Below, in pieces: positions 1-9,768 of a DNA stretch of 58,229 bases (its first letter is position 1; each line of letters starts with the position of its first letter). The DNA is from an uncultured Oscillospiraceae bacterium (GTDB lineage Bacteria; Bacillota; Clostridia; Oscillospirales; Oscillospiraceae): assembly GCA_947625355.1 (NCBI GenBank), contig CANQOA010000008.1, positions 1-58,229 of the forward strand, given 5' to 3'. Position numbers and translations under genes: made by a program. Under the pieces are notes generated by a model. It saw only the letters and a list, made by a program, of their open reading frames with translations, searched no databases and was not told the origin of the DNA.

Positions 1-378
1 GAGAAGGTGACCTACAAGTCCACGTCCCCCGCCATGCAGAAGGGCCTGAACACCCTGAAGAACCGGGAGACCGACCTCTCCAGCCCCCAGAAGCGCGGTG
101 TCTGCACTGCCGTTCGTACTTCCACTCCGAGGAAGCCGAACTCCGCTCTGCGGAAGATCGCCCGTGTGCGTCTCACCAACGGCTACGAGGTGACGGCCTA
201 TATCCCCGGCATCGGCCACAACCTGCAGGAGCACTCTGTGGTGATGATCCGCGGCGGCCGTGTGAAGGACCTGCCCGGCGTGCGTTACCACATCATCCGC
301 GGCTCTCTGGATACCCAGGGCGTGGACGGCCGCCGTCAGGGCCGCTCCAAGTATGGCGCCAAGCGTCCCAAGAAGTAA
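1..378 (+). CDS. rpsL: 30S ribosomal protein S12 (5' end outside window)
   Basis: Small-subunit protein S12, which lines the decoding centre. The window opens inside the gene: 125 codons are visible and roughly 15 N-terminal residues lie upstream. Frame 1 reads [15 protein letters not shown], which aligns with the family from about residue 15. The Gram-positive-type segment [10 protein letters not shown], the KPNSALRK loop and [12 protein letters not shown] are present. The two lysines whose substitution classically gives streptomycin resistance (before PNSA, and in RVKDLPG) are both wild type. It is the first visible gene of a str cluster followed by rpsG, fusA and tuf. Confidence 0.97.
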   Translation, partial: EKVTYKSTSPAMQKGLNTLKNRETDLSSPQKRGVCTAVRTSTPRKPNSALRKIARVRLTNGYEVTAYIPGIGHNLQEHSVVMIRGGRVKDLPGVRYHIIRGSLDTQGVDGRRQGRSKYGAKRPKK

Positions 379-388
379 TCGCAGATCC

Positions 389-407
389 CCAACAGCTGCC
401 CTGTTGG
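389..407 (+). other. Stem-loop between rpsL and rpsG
   Basis: CCAACAG and CTGTTGG form a 7-bp stem with a 5-nt loop just after the rpsL stop. A T-rich stretch ending in six T follows about 16 nt later, too far for a standard intrinsic terminator. It may be a weak attenuator or an RNA-processing site that adjusts rpsL against rpsG. The rest of the 143-nt gap shows nothing else I recognise. Confidence 0.4.
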
Positions 408-521
408 TTCCTATATATGTCTTTTTTCACGATCATATTTGGGAGCGTCAGGGCGCAAACGGAAGTCGAAAGACACTTTCGAGTACCGGTGAATTCATTC
501 TTATGAAGGAGGGAAGTTAAA

Positions 522-992
522 GTGCCCAGAAGAGGTAACGTTCCCAAGAGAGAGATCTTGCCGGATCCTGTGTACCACTCTGTTCTGGTGACGAAGCTCG
601 TCAACCAGATCATGCTGGACGGCAAGAAGGGTGTGGCCCAGAAGGTCGTTTACTCCGCCTTTGACATCATCAAGGAGAAGAGCGGCAAGGACCCCATGGA
701 GGCCTACACCGAGGCATTGAACAACATCATGCCCAGCCTGGAGGTCAAGGCCCGCCGCGTGGGCGGCGCCACCTATCAGGTGCCCATCGAAGTGCGCCCC
801 GTCCGGCGTCAGACCCTGGGTCTGCGCTGGCTGGTGGGGTATGCCCGCAAGCGCGGCGAGAAGACCATGAAGGAAAAGCTCGCCGGCGAGATCATGGACG
901 CCAGCAACAACACCGGCGCCGCCGTGAAGAAGCGCGAGGATACCCACAAGATGGCCGAGTCCAACAAGGCCTTCGCGCACTTCCGGTATTAA
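522..992 (+). CDS. rpsG: 30S ribosomal protein S7
   Basis: S7, the primary 16S rRNA-binding protein that nucleates assembly of the 30S head and contacts the E-site tRNA. The 156 residues are the normal length. The N-terminus [20 protein letters not shown] and the C-terminal [14 protein letters not shown] are characteristic. The start is GTG, fixed by a near-perfect Shine-Dalgarno AAGGAGGG about 9 nt upstream. It sits between rpsL and fusA with only 24 nt before fusA, so it is surely co-transcribed with fusA. Confidence 0.97.
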   Translation: MPRRGNVPKREILPDPVYHSVLVTKLVNQIMLDGKKGVAQKVVYSAFDIIKEKSGKDPMEAYTEALNNIMPSLEVKARRVGGATYQVPIEVRPVRRQTLGLRWLVGYARKRGEKTMKEKLAGEIMDASNNTGAAVKKREDTHKMAESNKAFAHFRY

Positions 993-1016
993 TTTTCCCA
1001 GAAGGATCAAGATCGT

Positions 1017-3095
1017 ATGCCGAGAGAATACTCCCTTGAAAAAACACGAAATATCGGCATAATGGCCCACATCGACGCCGGCAAGACCACCACCACCGAG
1101 CGCATCCTGTTCTATACCGGCGTCAACTACAAGCTTGGCGAGGTCCATGAGGGCAACGCCACCATGGACTGGATGGAGCAGGAGCAGGAGCGGGGCATCA
1201 CCATCACCAGCGCCGCCACCACCTGCCACTGGCGGGATCACCGCATCAACATCATCGACACCCCGGGCCACGTGGACTTTACGGTCGAGGTGGAGCGCTC
1301 CCTGCGCGTGCTGGACGGCAGCGTGACCGTGCTGTGCGCCAAGGGCGGCGTGGAGCCCCAGACCGAGACCGTGTGGCGGCAGGCCGACAACTACAACGTC
1401 CCCCGGCTCATCTATGTGAACAAGATGGACATCACCGGCGCGGACTTCTATAACGTCGTCGACATGGTGCGGGACCGGCTGAAGTGCAACGCCGTGCCCA
1501 TCCAGCTGCCCATCGGCAAGGAAGCCGATTTCCGCGGGATCATCGACCTGGTGGAGATGAAGGCTGACGTGTATTACGACGACCTGGGCAAGGACATGAA
1601 GGTGGAGGATATCCCCACCGATATGCTTGAGCAGGCCAAGGAATACCGGGAAAAGCTCATCGACGCCGCCAGCATGTTCTCCGACGACATCGCCATGCTC
1701 TACCTGGAGGGGGAGGACGTCCCCTCCGACATGATCCGCGCGGCCCTGCGCGAGGGCACCATCACCGGCAAGCTGGTGTGCGTCACCTGCGGTACCAGTT
1801 ACCGCAACAAGGGCGTGCAGAAGCTGCTGGACGCCATCGTGGACTTCCTGCCGTCGCCGCTGGACGTGCCCCCTGTGAAGGGGACCGACCCCAAGACGGA
1901 CAAGGAGGTCACCCGCGAGGCCAGCGATGAGGCGCCCTTCTCCGCCCTGGCTTTCAAGATCATGACCGACCCCTATGTGGGCAAACTCACCTTCGCCCGT
2001 GTCTATTCCGGCACGGCCACCGCGGGCTCCACGGTCATGAACTCCTCCAAGGGCAAGCGGGAGCGGCTGGCGCGCGTGCTGCTCATGCACGCCAATCACC
2101 GCCAGGATCTGGATACCATCTATTCCGGCGACATCGTGGCCCTGGTGGGACTGAAAAACACCACCACCGGTGACACCCTTTCCGACGACAAGCAGCAGAT
2201 CGTGCTGGAGAGCATGGAGTTCCCCGAACCGGTGATCCGCGTGGCCATCGAGCCCAAGACCAAGGCCGGCGAGGAGAAAATGACCGTCGCTCTCGCCAAG
2301 CTGGCGGAAGAGGACCCCACCTTCAAGGCGTATACCGACGAGGAGACGGGCCAGACGATCATCGCCGGCATGGGCGAGCTGCATCTGGAGATCATCGTGG
2401 ACCGGCTGCTGCGCGAATTCCGCGTGGAGGCCAACGTGGGCAAGCCCCAGGTGTCCTACAAGGAGACCATCACCAAGCCCGCCACCGTGGACGTGCGGTA
2501 CTCCCGCCAGACCGGCGGCAAGGGCCAGTTCGCCCAGGTCAAGCTGATGATCGAGCCCAACGAGTCCGGCAAGGGCTACGAGTTCGTCGACGCCGTCACC
2601 GGCGGCGCGATCCCCAAGGAATTCATCCCCGCGGTGGACGCAGGCATCCGGGGCGCGATGCAGGGCGGCATCGTGGCGGGCTATCCCGTGGTGGACGTCA
2701 AAGCCACGCTGCTGGACGGCCAGTTCCACGAGGTGGACTCCTCCGAGATGGCGTTCAAGATCTGCGGCAGCATGGCCTTCAAGGAGGCCTGCGAAAAGGC
2801 CGGCGCCACGCTGCTGGAGCCCATCATGAAGGTGGTCGTCACCACGCCCGAGGACTATATGGGCGACGTGATCGGCGACATCAACGCCCGCCGCGGCCAG
2901 GTGCTCGGCCAGGAATTCCGCAACGGCGCTGTCATCATCGAGTGCAATGTGCCCCTGTCCAGTATGTTCGGCTATGCCACGGACCTGCGCAGCAGGACCC
3001 AGGGCCGCGCCAACTACTCCATGGAGCCCAGCCACTATATCGAGCTGCCCCAGAACCTGCGGGAGAAGCTCATCGGCGTGCGCCGCGGCCGCTAA
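1017..3095 (+). CDS. fusA: Elongation factor G
   Basis: Translational GTPase that drives translocation of tRNA and mRNA on the ribosome. It has 692 residues, the normal length. G-domain motifs are intact: P-loop AHIDAGKTT (about residues 17-25), switch [19 protein letters not shown] and NKMD. The domain IV and V hallmarks ([33 protein letters not shown]) follow. An AGAAGGA ribosome binding site precedes the ATG. It is the classical housekeeping copy in the str cluster; a diverged relative fused to a nuclease lies near 24-26 kb. Confidence 0.97.
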   Translation: MPREYSLEKTRNIGIMAHIDAGKTTTTERILFYTGVNYKLGEVHEGNATMDWMEQEQERGITITSAATTCHWRDHRINIIDTPGHVDFTVEVERSLRVLDGSVTVLCAKGGVEPQTETVWRQADNYNVPRLIYVNKMDITGADFYNVVDMVRDRLKCNAVPIQLPIGKEADFRGIIDLVEMKADVYYDDLGKDMKVEDIPTDMLEQAKEYREKLIDAASMFSDDIAMLYLEGEDVPSDMIRAALREGTITGKLVCVTCGTSYRNKGVQKLLDAIVDFLPSPLDVPPVKGTDPKTDKEVTREASDEAPFSALAFKIMTDPYVGKLTFARVYSGTATAGSTVMNSSKGKRERLARVLLMHANHRQDLDTIYSGDIVALVGLKNTTTGDTLSDDKQQIVLESMEFPEPVIRVAIEPKTKAGEEKMTVALAKLAEEDPTFKAYTDEETGQTIIAGMGELHLEIIVDRLLREFRVEANVGKPQVSYKETITKPATVDVRYSRQTGGKGQFAQVKLMIEPNESGKGYEFVDAVTGGAIPKEFIPAVDAGIRGAMQGGIVAGYPVVDVKATLLDGQFHEVDSSEMAFKICGSMAFKEACEKAGATLLEPIMKVVVTTPEDYMGDVIGDINARRGQVLGQEFRNGAVIIECNVPLSSMFGYATDLRSRTQGRANYSMEPSHYIELPQNLREKLIGVRRGR

Positions 3096-3101
3096 AAACA
3101 G

Positions 3102-3130
3102 TTGCAAATCTTTCCGCGATACTGTATAAT
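3102..3130 (+). promoter_or_regulatory. Sigma-A promoter for tuf
   Basis: TTGCAA at 3102-3107 and TATAAT at 3125-3130 with an exact 17-bp spacer, directly downstream of the fusA stop. It would give tuf its own transcript with a leader of about 46 nt, in line with the very high demand for EF-Tu. Confidence 0.75.
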
Positions 3131-3182
3131 CCGTAACAGACTGAATATTTTATTATTTTCTACTTTTTAGGAGGACAATGCA

Positions 3183-4388
3183 ATGGCAAAGCAAATGTTC
3201 AACCGCACCAAGCCCCACGTGAACATCGGCACCATCGGCCACATCGACCACGGCAAGACCACCCTGACGGCGGCCATCACCAAGGTCCTGAACATGGCTG
3301 ACCCCACCGCTGCCGAATATACCGCTTATGACCAGATCGATAAGGCCCCCGAGGAAAAGGCTCGCGGCATCACGATCAACACCGCCCACGTCGAGTATCA
3401 GACCGCTTCCCGCCACTATGCCCATGTGGACTGCCCGGGCCATGCTGACTATATCAAGAACATGATCACCGGCGCTGCGCAGATGGACGGCGCGATCCTG
3501 GTCATCGCCGCCTCTGACGGCCCCATGGCCCAGACCCGTGAGCACCTGCTGCTGGCCCGCCAGGTGAACGTTCCTTATGTACTGGTGTTCCTGAACAAGT
3601 GCGACCAGGTGGACGATCCCGAGCTGCTGGAGCTGGTGGAGATGGAAGTGCGCGAGCTGCTCGACCAGTATGACTTCCCCGGCGACGAGACCCCCATCAT
3701 CAAGGGCTCCGCTCTGGAGTGCCTGGTCTCCGAGGAGAAGGATCCTCACGCCCCCGTTTACAACTGCATCTGGGAGCTGATGGACGCTGTCGACACCTGG
3801 ATCAAGACCCCCGAGCGCGCCGCCGATAAGCCCTTCCTGATGCCCATTGAGGACGTGTTCACCATCTCTGGCCGTGGCACCGTGGTCACCGGCCGTGTGG
3901 AGCGCGGCCAGGTCAAGGTCGGCGACAAGGTGGAGATCGTCGGTATCCGTGAGACCCAGGAGACCGTCGTGACCGGCACCGAGATGTTCCACAAGACCCT
4001 GGAGTACGCCGAGGCCGGCGACAACGTGGGCTGCCTGCTGCGCGGCATCGACAAGAAGGCCGTCGTCCGCGGCCAGGTGCTGGCTGCTCCCAAGAGCATC
4101 CATCCCCACACCAAGTTCAAGGGCCAGGTCTACGTCCTGTCCAAGGACGAGGGCGGCCGTCATACCCCGTTCTTCAACAACTACCGTCCCCAGTTCTATT
4201 TCCGTACCACCGACGTGACCGGCGTCATCACCCTGCCCGAGGGCGTCGAGATGTGCATGCCCGGCGATAACGTCGATATGAACGTGGAACTGATCACCCC
4301 CATCGCTATCGAGGTGGGCCTGCGCTTCGCTATCCGCGAGGGCGGCCGTACCGTCGGCTCCGGCGTCGTCATCGAGGTCCAGGAGTAA
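3183..4388 (+). CDS. tuf: Elongation factor Tu
   Basis: GTPase that delivers aminoacyl-tRNA to the ribosomal A site. It has 401 residues, the normal length. GTP-binding motifs are GHIDHGKTT (residues about 18-26), DCPGHADY and NKCD. Domains 2 and 3 are complete and end [13 protein letters not shown]. The start is fixed by AGGAGG about 8 nt upstream. It is separated from fusA by its own promoter and followed by a strong terminator, so it can be transcribed alone. I see only one tuf copy in the window. Confidence 0.97.
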   Translation: MAKQMFNRTKPHVNIGTIGHIDHGKTTLTAAITKVLNMADPTAAEYTAYDQIDKAPEEKARGITINTAHVEYQTASRHYAHVDCPGHADYIKNMITGAAQMDGAILVIAASDGPMAQTREHLLLARQVNVPYVLVFLNKCDQVDDPELLELVEMEVRELLDQYDFPGDETPIIKGSALECLVSEEKDPHAPVYNCIWELMDAVDTWIKTPERAADKPFLMPIEDVFTISGRGTVVTGRVERGQVKVGDKVEIVGIRETQETVVTGTEMFHKTLEYAEAGDNVGCLLRGIDKKAVVRGQVLAAPKSIHPHTKFKGQVYVLSKDEGGRHTPFFNNYRPQFYFRTTDVTGVITLPEGVEMCMPGDNVDMNVELITPIAIEVGLRFAIREGGRTVGSGVVIEVQE

Positions 4389-4403
4389 TTTTCGTAAAGC
4401 AAG

Positions 4404-4436
4404 ATCCCCCGGCGTCAGCCGGGGGATTTTTGCTTT
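4404..4436 (+). terminator. Intrinsic terminator after tuf
   Basis: A 10-bp GC-rich stem (ATCCCCCGGC with GCCGGGGGAT), GTCA loop, then TTTTTGCTTT. It is a textbook Rho-independent terminator closing the str cluster. Confidence 0.93.
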
Positions 4437-4466
4437 GGAAAGCCGCTGCGGCGAACTCTGCGGGGC

Positions 4467-4913
4467 CTATTTCAGCCCCACCATGAACCCGTCCATGTTG
4501 GTGGAATGGACGTCCCCGCCGATGATCTGCTTTTTGTATACATACAGATCCGCCAGGACGGTCTGGCTCTTGTCCGGGTAGTTCAGCACGGCGTAGCTGT
4601 AGAGCGTGCACTCCCGGCCGGCAAATTTGGCCAGGTCGTAGCCCTGCTGCAGCTGGAGGGCGTTGTACTGCTCGTAGACGGGGGAGAAGGTCTCCGGGAT
4701 GCGGATCTGCTGGACCTGCTCGGAGGCGGCGTCCACCTCCCAGCCGCATTCGGCCAGGAATGCCGTCCGCTTTTCCACCGTGGAGGCGCGGTCCGCGCCC
4801 AGGAGCTTCACGCCGCCGGCGGCGGTGCCGGCGATGAGCAGCACGGCCAGCAGCGCCAGAACGCTGAGGGCCACAAGAAAGGTCTTTGTCTTTTGTGTCA
4901 TACACTTTTTCAT
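4467..4913 (-). CDS. DUF4830-like small membrane-anchored protein
   Basis: Protein of 148 residues with a basic N-terminus and one long hydrophobic segment (about residues 11-35) that could be a signal anchor or uncleaved signal peptide. The remainder is a small extracytoplasmic domain with FLAECGWEVD, IRIPETFSPVYEQYN and DVHSTNMDGFMVGL. These match my memory of the clostridial DUF4830 family, whose function is unknown. The ATG is only 34 nt from the divergent pseudouridine synthase. There is no clear Shine-Dalgarno for this ATG, and an internal ATG four codons later is an alternative. Confidence 0.72.
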   Translation of the reverse strand: MKKCMTQKTKTFLVALSVLALLAVLLIAGTAAGGVKLLGADRASTVEKRTAFLAECGWEVDAASEQVQQIRIPETFSPVYEQYNALQLQQGYDLAKFAGRECTLYSYAVLNYPDKSQTVLADLYVYKKQIIGGDVHSTNMDGFMVGLK

Positions 4914-4921
4914 GGTACAGT
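4893..4921 (+). promoter_or_regulatory. Candidate promoter for the rsuA-type gene
   Basis: TTGTGT, 17-bp spacer, then TACAGT preceded by TGG (extended -10). It lies inside the 5' end of the divergent minus-strand gene. The transcript would begin only a few bases before the ribosome binding site. Confidence 0.45.
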
Positions 4922-4947
4922 CTATTCACCCCGGGGAGGGCTTATGT

Positions 4948-5658
4948 ATGAGCGACGAGAGGCTGGATAAGATCCTGGCCGGCTCGGGGCGGTATACCCG
5001 CTCCCAGGCGCGGGCGGCGATCCAGTCCGGCGCGGTGACGGTGGACGGCGTCCCTGTCCGCAGACCGGAGGTAAAGGTGAGCCGCGCCTCCCGCATCCTG
5101 GCCCAGGGCCAGGTCATCGAGGGGGAGGAGCACGTCTATTATATGATGAACAAGCCCGCGGGGGTTCTCTCTTCTACCGAGGACGGAGCGTGGCCCGCCG
5201 TCACGGGGCTGCTGCCGCGGCATCTGCAGGCGCGTGGCCTGTTTCCCGCGGGCCGGCTGGACGCGGACGTGACGGGACTGCTGCTGCTGACCGACGACGG
5301 CGCCTTTGCCCACCGGGTGACGGCGCCCCGGTCGGAGATCAAAAAGGTCTACGAGCTCACTGCCGACGGCCCGCTGACGGAGGCGGACGCGGCGAAGCTG
5401 GCCGCCGGGGTCGTGCTGGCCGACGGTACGGCGTACCGGCCGGCGGCGCTCACGATCGACGGGGAGGACCCCAGCCGGGCGTCGGTGACCGTGACGGAGG
5501 GGCGGTTCCATGAGGTGAAGAACCTGATCGCCGCCTGCGGCCGCCGGGTGGTGACCCTGCGGCGGGTGGCCATGGGGGAGTTGCGGCTGGACGAGTCCCT
5601 GGCGCCGGGGGAGATCCGGGCCCTGACTGAAGAGGAAAAAAACCGCTGCCTGATGTGA
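4948..5658 (+). CDS. Pseudouridine synthase, RsuA/RluB/RluE type
   Basis: Enzyme that converts a specific uridine in rRNA to pseudouridine. It has 236 residues: an N-terminal S4 RNA-binding domain (RLDKILAGSGRYTRSQA, with QSGAVTVDGVP) and a catalytic domain containing GRLDADVTGLLLLTDDG, in which the Asp after GRL is the catalytic residue. KPAGVLSS and EGRFHEVKNL support the RsuA branch, so 16S rRNA is the likeliest substrate, but RluB-like 23S activity cannot be excluded. The ATG was chosen because GGGGAGGG lies 7 nt upstream; a longer in-frame extension has no ribosome binding site. Confidence 0.88.
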   Translation: MSDERLDKILAGSGRYTRSQARAAIQSGAVTVDGVPVRRPEVKVSRASRILAQGQVIEGEEHVYYMMNKPAGVLSSTEDGAWPAVTGLLPRHLQARGLFPAGRLDADVTGLLLLTDDGAFAHRVTAPRSEIKKVYELTADGPLTEADAAKLAAGVVLADGTAYRPAALTIDGEDPSRASVTVTEGRFHEVKNLIAACGRRVVTLRRVAMGELRLDESLAPGEIRALTEEEKNRCLM

Positions 5659-5659
5659 C

Positions 5660-5677
5660 AGCGCCGATCGCGGCGCT
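5660..5677 (+). other. Stem-loop after the rsuA-type gene
   Basis: AGCGCCG and CGGCGCT form a perfect 7-bp stem with an ATCG loop directly after the stop codon. No T-run follows, so it is at best a weak or factor-assisted terminator, or it protects the 3' end of the transcript. Confidence 0.4.
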
Positions 5678-5749
5678 GGGAGATCCTCTGGTTTCAGAGC
5701 AATTGTGACAAAGCGGTGAAAAAGTTTACAAATTTTGATGCGATTTCTA

Positions 5750-5778
5750 TTGCAAAATGACGGCAAATAGTTTACAAT
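5750..5778 (+). promoter_or_regulatory. Sigma-A promoter for the PucR/CdaR-like regulator
   Basis: TTGCAA (5750-5755), a 17-bp spacer and TACAAT (5773-5778), in an AT-rich patch that stands out from the surrounding GC-rich DNA. The start codon is about 25 nt beyond the expected transcription start. Confidence 0.72.
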
Positions 5779-5810
5779 AACTGTAAGTATTTTGTGGGGG
5801 TAGGATATCC

Positions 5811-6899
5811 ATGTCGAGCCGAATTTTCCAGAGTGTGATCCTGCAGATGAAGGACGCCAGCAAACGGTGCTTTGGCGTCGTGGATGAGCAGGGGAATGTG
5901 ATCGCGTCCAGCGACCTTTCCCTGATGGGGTTTTCCATCGGCGATGTGCATATTGCCGCCCAGGAGGCGGGCACGGAGCTGTTCACCGTGGCCGGCAGGA
6001 CCTGCCGGGTCATCGGGGCGGCCGGCCGCGGCGCCTATATCGCCTTTGTGGACGGCCAGGACGAGACTGCCAGGAGCATCTGCATCCTGATCTCCGTCGC
6101 GCTGGCGGAGGCCAAGAACAGCTATGACGACAAGCATGACACCACTACCTTCGTCAAGAACATCATCTCCGACAATATCCTGCCGGGGGATGTATATGTG
6201 CGGGCCAAGGAGCTGGGCTTCAACGCGGAGACGCCCCGGGGGGTGTTCGTGGTGCGGCAGAACGCCGGGGCGGAGATGGCCGTGCTGGAGTATCTGCAGG
6301 GCCTGTATCCCGCCAGGGACAAGGACTTCGTGCTGTCCATGAGCGAGACGGACGTGGTCATCATCCGGGAGCTGCAGCCGGGCTTTGACGCCGAGGAGCT
6401 GGAGCGCACCGCCCAGCAGATCCAGCGCAGCCTGGAGAAGGACATGGGCATCCACTGCGTGGTGGGCATCGGCTCGCCGGTGATGTACCTGCGGGAGCTG
6501 GCCGACCGGTACAAGGAGGCCCAGATCGCCATCGAGGTGGGCATGGTCTTTGAGAACGACCAGACCGTCATCAGCTATGAGAGCCTGGGCATCGGGCGCA
6601 TCATCTATCAGCTGCCCACCACCCTGTGCGAGATGTTCCTCAACGAGGTCTTCAAGAAGAGCCCCATCGAGAGCCTGGACCAGGAGACCCTGTACACCAT
6701 CAACAAGTTCTTCGAGAACAACCTGAACGTGTCCGAGACCAGCCGCAAGCTGTTCGTCCACCGGAACACCCTGGTGTACCGTCTGGAGAAGATCAAGAAG
6801 CTCACGGGGCTGGACCTGCGGGAATTCGACCATGCCATCGTGTTCAAGGTAGCGCTGATGGTCAAGCAGTATTTGGATTCCCAGAATCTGCGCTATTGA
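5811..6899 (+). CDS. PucR/CdaR-family transcriptional regulator
   Basis: Predicted DNA-binding regulator of 362 residues. The N-terminal about 110 residues (GVVDEQGNVIASSDLSLMG) resemble a sensory domain of the diacid-recognition or PAS type. A central GGDEF-like or CdaR middle domain follows. The C-terminus has the PucR-type helix-turn-helix, with FFENNLNVSETSRKLFVHRN and TLVYRLEKIKKLTGLDLR. The start follows a GGGGGTAGGA ribosome binding site. It lies just upstream of ftsE on the same strand (21 nt gap), so it is probably transcribed with ftsEX, but whether it regulates them is unknown. The ligand is not evident. Confidence 0.83.
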   Translation: MSSRIFQSVILQMKDASKRCFGVVDEQGNVIASSDLSLMGFSIGDVHIAAQEAGTELFTVAGRTCRVIGAAGRGAYIAFVDGQDETARSICILISVALAEAKNSYDDKHDTTTFVKNIISDNILPGDVYVRAKELGFNAETPRGVFVVRQNAGAEMAVLEYLQGLYPARDKDFVLSMSETDVVIIRELQPGFDAEELERTAQQIQRSLEKDMGIHCVVGIGSPVMYLRELADRYKEAQIAIEVGMVFENDQTVISYESLGIGRIIYQLPTTLCEMFLNEVFKKSPIESLDQETLYTINKFFENNLNVSETSRKLFVHRNTLVYRLEKIKKLTGLDLREFDHAIVFKVALMVKQYLDSQNLRY

Positions 6900-6920
6900 T
6901 CCTGCGGAGGCCCCTTTCCT

Positions 6921-7619
6921 ATGGTTCTGTTTGAAAACGTGTCCATGACCTATCCCGGCGGGGAGCTGCGCGCCATCGACAACATGAGCTTCGCCATCGA
7001 GGACGGAGAATTCGTGTTCCTGGTGGGCCCCTCCGGCAGCGGGAAAACGTCCATCATCAAGCTCATCACCGGCGAGGTGATGGCCGAGAGCGGCATCCTG
7101 AGCGTCAACGGCTTCGATCTGCGGCACATCCGGCGGCGGAAGCTGCCGCTGATGCGCCGGACCATCGGCGTCATCTTCCAGGATTTCCGCCTCATCGAGG
7201 ACATGACCGTCTATGAGAACGTGGCTTTCGCCATGCATGTGGTGGGGGCCACCAACCGGGATATCCGCCGGCGGGTGCCCTATGTGCTGGACCTGGTGGG
7301 CCTGGCCGGCCGGGAGCGGCGCTATCCCCGGGAGGTGTCCGGCGGCGAAAAACAGAGGGTGGCGGTGGCCAGGGCCATCGTCAACAGTCCCCGTCTGCTC
7401 ATCGCCGACGAGCCCACCGGCAACCTGGACCCGGCGCTCAGCCTGGAGCTGATGCTGCTGATGGACCGGATCAACGACAATGAGATGGGCACCACCGTGC
7501 TGGTGGTGACCCACGAGAAGGAGTTGGTCAACTCCTTCTCCAAGCGGGTGATCGCCATCGAGGACGGCAGGGTCATCTCCGACGGAATGGACGGGTATTA
7601 CAGCTATGAGATCCAGTAA
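6921..7619 (+). CDS. ftsE: Cell division ATP-binding protein FtsE
   Basis: ATPase of the FtsEX complex, which acts at the membrane to control peptidoglycan hydrolases at the division site or cell wall. It has 232 residues with Walker A GPSGSGKTS (about residues 36-44), Q-loop IFQDFRLI, signature VSGGEKQR, Walker B LLIADEPTGNLD and the H-loop VTHEK. The short MTYPGG N-terminus and ADEPTGNLDP are typical of FtsE. GGAGG lies 10 nt upstream of the ATG. Its end overlaps ftsX by 14 nt. Confidence 0.95.
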   Translation: MVLFENVSMTYPGGELRAIDNMSFAIEDGEFVFLVGPSGSGKTSIIKLITGEVMAESGILSVNGFDLRHIRRRKLPLMRRTIGVIFQDFRLIEDMTVYENVAFAMHVVGATNRDIRRRVPYVLDLVGLAGRERRYPREVSGGEKQRVAVARAIVNSPRLLIADEPTGNLDPALSLELMLLMDRINDNEMGTTVLVVTHEKELVNSFSKRVIAIEDGRVISDGMDGYYSYEIQ

Positions 7620-8493
7620 ATTAGGTTACCTCACCAAAGAGGGCTTCAAGAGCATCATGACCCACGGGTTCATGTCCTTCGCCTCCGTGACCATCATCGT
7701 GGCGTGCCTCGTCATCATGGGCAGCTTCACCCTGATCGCGGTGAACATCGACTCGCTGCTGGACGAGCTGGAGTCGGAGAACATCGTGGTGGCCTACGTG
7801 GAGGAGACCTTCCCCGAGGAGGAGGCCCGCGCCCTGCAGCCCCAGATCGAATATCTGGCCAATGTGCGCAGCTGTGAGTTCGTGCCCAAGGCCCAGGCAT
7901 ATGAGGAGTTCGTCTCCCAGCACGAGGGCCAGGCGTCCTTCGCGGACCTGCCGGTGGAGGTGGTCCGGGACCGGTACATCATCTACCTGGAGGACATCTC
8001 CCTCATGGGCCAGACCCAGGAGCAGCTGGAGAACATCATCGGCATCGCCCGTGTCCGGGCGGATATGAAGGTGGCCCAGGGTTTCGTCAGCGTGCGCAAC
8101 ATGATCAGCGCCATCAGCCTGATCCTGGTGGTGGTGCTGGTGGTGGTGAGCGTGTTCATCATGTCCAACACCGTGAAGCTGGCGACCCTCAGCCGGAAGG
8201 ACGAGATCGCCATCATGAAGATGGTGGGCGCGTCCAACTGGTTCATCCGGTTCCCCTTCGTGGTGGAGGGACTGGTGCTGGGCATGTTCGGCGGCATGCT
8301 GGCGTTCCTGCTGGAGTGGGTGATCTATGACGTGGTGGCCAACAAGATCATGACCGGCCTGCTGGGCGGGCTCATCGCGCTGATCCCCTTCGCGTCTTTG
8401 AGCGCGATGGTGTTTCTGGCCTACGTGGGCGTGGGTCTGGCGGTGGGCGTGTTCGGCAGCTCCATCGCCATCCGCAACTACCTGCAGGTGTGA
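7606..8493 (+). CDS. ftsX: Cell division protein FtsX
   Basis: Membrane partner of FtsE, 295 residues. One transmembrane helix lies near residues 20-45, then an extracellular loop of about 120 residues (rich in E and Q, VEETFPEEEARALQ), then three C-terminal transmembrane helices (from about residue 170). This is the standard FtsX topology. LSRKDEIAIMKMVGASNWFI is the conserved cytoplasmic coupling segment. The external loop normally contacts a coiled-coil wall hydrolase, and two such genes follow immediately. Confidence 0.95.
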   Translation: MRSSKLGYLTKEGFKSIMTHGFMSFASVTIIVACLVIMGSFTLIAVNIDSLLDELESENIVVAYVEETFPEEEARALQPQIEYLANVRSCEFVPKAQAYEEFVSQHEGQASFADLPVEVVRDRYIIYLEDISLMGQTQEQLENIIGIARVRADMKVAQGFVSVRNMISAISLILVVVLVVVSVFIMSNTVKLATLSRKDEIAIMKMVGASNWFIRFPFVVEGLVLGMFGGMLAFLLEWVIYDVVANKIMTGLLGGLIALIPFASLSAMVFLAYVGVGLAVGVFGSSIAIRNYLQV

Positions 8494-8520
8494 CGAAAGA
8501 TATCCTTTCTGAGGGACCCG

Positions 8521-9729
8521 ATGACCGAGCGAAAACCTATACATAAGCTATTGGCGGCGATATTGCTCGCGGCGCTCCTGGTGGGCGCCGCGCCCGCCTA
8601 TGCCTCTACCAGCAGCGAGATCCAGGAGGAACTGGACGAACTGAACGGCCAGCGGGGCGATATCCTGTCCGAGATGGACGATATCCAGGCGCGGATCGAC
8701 TCGCTGGAATACGCCCAGGCCGGCACCGCGGGGAAAAAGCAGATGCTGGACGAGAAGATCCTGCTGGCAGGCCAGGAGCTGGATGTGCTGGCCGAGCAGA
8801 TCGCCATCGAGGACGGATACCTGGCCTCCCTGCAGGAGGACCTGGATGACGCCCGGCGGGAGGAAGAGGACCAGCGCCAGCGCTGGCTGGAGCGGGTCCG
8901 GGCCATGGAGGAGAGCTCCGACGTGGGCTATATCCAGGTCCTCTTTGCGGCCACCAGCTTTTCCGACCTGCTGACCCGGCTGGACCTGGTCAACGAGGTC
9001 ATGGCCTATGACGAGCAGCTGGAGCAGGAGTATATCGCCGCCCGGCAGAGGGTGCAGGACCTGGAGGCCCAGGCGGAGATCGTCCGGACGGAGAACGAGC
9101 AGCGCCGGGCCCAGTGGAAGGAAAAGCAGGCCCAGCTGGAGGCCGACGTGGCCGTGGCCAACGCGCTGATGGAGACGCTGGGGGAGGATCTGGAGGAGTA
9201 CCAGCAGATGATGGCGGAGGCCGCCGCCTGGGAGGCGCAGGTGGAGGCCCTCATCGCGGAGAAAAAGCAGGAGCTTCTGGACGCCCAGCTTCTGGAGCAG
9301 ATGAGCAACCAGTCCGGCGCCTCCAATCCCGCCGGCTTCATCTGGCCCAGCTATACCAAGCAGATCAACTCCTATTTCGGCAACCGCAAGCACCCCATCA
9401 GCGGCATCTGGACCGGCCATAAGGGCGTGGACATCAACGCCAACTACGGCTCCGCCGTCTGGAGCGCCGCCTCCGGAACGGTCATCATGGCCAGCACCGG
9501 CTGGAACGGCGGCTTCGGCAACGTGGTCATGGTCATGCACCCCAGCGGGTACACCACCATCTACGCCCATCTTTCCTCCATCGCCGTGGTCAGCGGCCAG
9601 TCCGTGGCCCAGGGCCAGGTGGTGGGCTATGTGGGCTCCACCGGCAATTCCACCGGCTCCCATCTGCATTTCGAGGTCCATGACTTCTATGGCACGCCGG
9701 TGGACCCGCTGGCCTTCAGCTATCCCTAA
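8521..9729 (+). CDS. Secreted coiled-coil M23 peptidoglycan hydrolase (EnvC/PcsB-like), copy 1
   Basis: Predicted FtsEX-dependent murein endopeptidase, 402 residues. A signal peptide (residues about 1-29, cleaved near AYA-STSS) is followed by a long heptad-rich coiled coil (about 30-255) and a C-terminal LytM/M23 domain. The zinc-site residues are all present: GHKGVDI (His and Asp), YAHLS and HLHFEV. Unlike E. coli EnvC, whose LytM domain is degenerate, this one looks catalytically competent. It lies 27 nt after ftsX. A second, closely related gene follows, sharing a 51-bp exact DNA repeat. Confidence 0.9.
   Translation: MTERKPIHKLLAAILLAALLVGAAPAYASTSSEIQEELDELNGQRGDILSEMDDIQARIDSLEYAQAGTAGKKQMLDEKILLAGQELDVLAEQIAIEDGYLASLQEDLDDARREEEDQRQRWLERVRAMEESSDVGYIQVLFAATSFSDLLTRLDLVNEVMAYDEQLEQEYIAARQRVQDLEAQAEIVRTENEQRRAQWKEKQAQLEADVAVANALMETLGEDLEEYQQMMAEAAAWEAQVEALIAEKKQELLDAQLLEQMSNQSGASNPAGFIWPSYTKQINSYFGNRKHPISGIWTGHKGVDINANYGSAVWSAASGTVIMASTGWNGGFGNVVMVMHPSGYTTIYAHLSSIAVVSGQSVAQGQVVGYVGSTGNSTGSHLHFEVHDFYGTPVDPLAFSYP
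8872..8922 (+). repeat. 51-bp exact direct repeat, copy 1
   Basis: This stretch, coding for QRQRWLERVRAMEESSD in the first M23 hydrolase, is identical base for base to 10141-10191 in the second. Flanking codons differ. It reflects tandem duplication with strong conservation or recent gene conversion in the coiled-coil hinge. Confidence 0.9.
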
Positions 9730-9768
9730 CGACCCATCGCCGGCCTGTGCCGGATAAAGGAGAACCCA

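Noticed and set aside
501..3107. 868-codon open frame antisense to rpsG and fusA, and similar long antisense frames (for example 16084-20241 and 46047-48734, minus)
   Set aside because: High GC removes stop codons from the opposite strand. The translations are His/Gly/Val/Ala-rich low-complexity with no recognisable domain or ribosome binding site, and the sense frames are clear conserved genes.
3183..4388. GHIDHGKT instead of GHVDHGKT in the EF-Tu P-loop as a possible resistance change
   Set aside because: Ile at this position occurs normally in several Gram-positive EF-Tu proteins.
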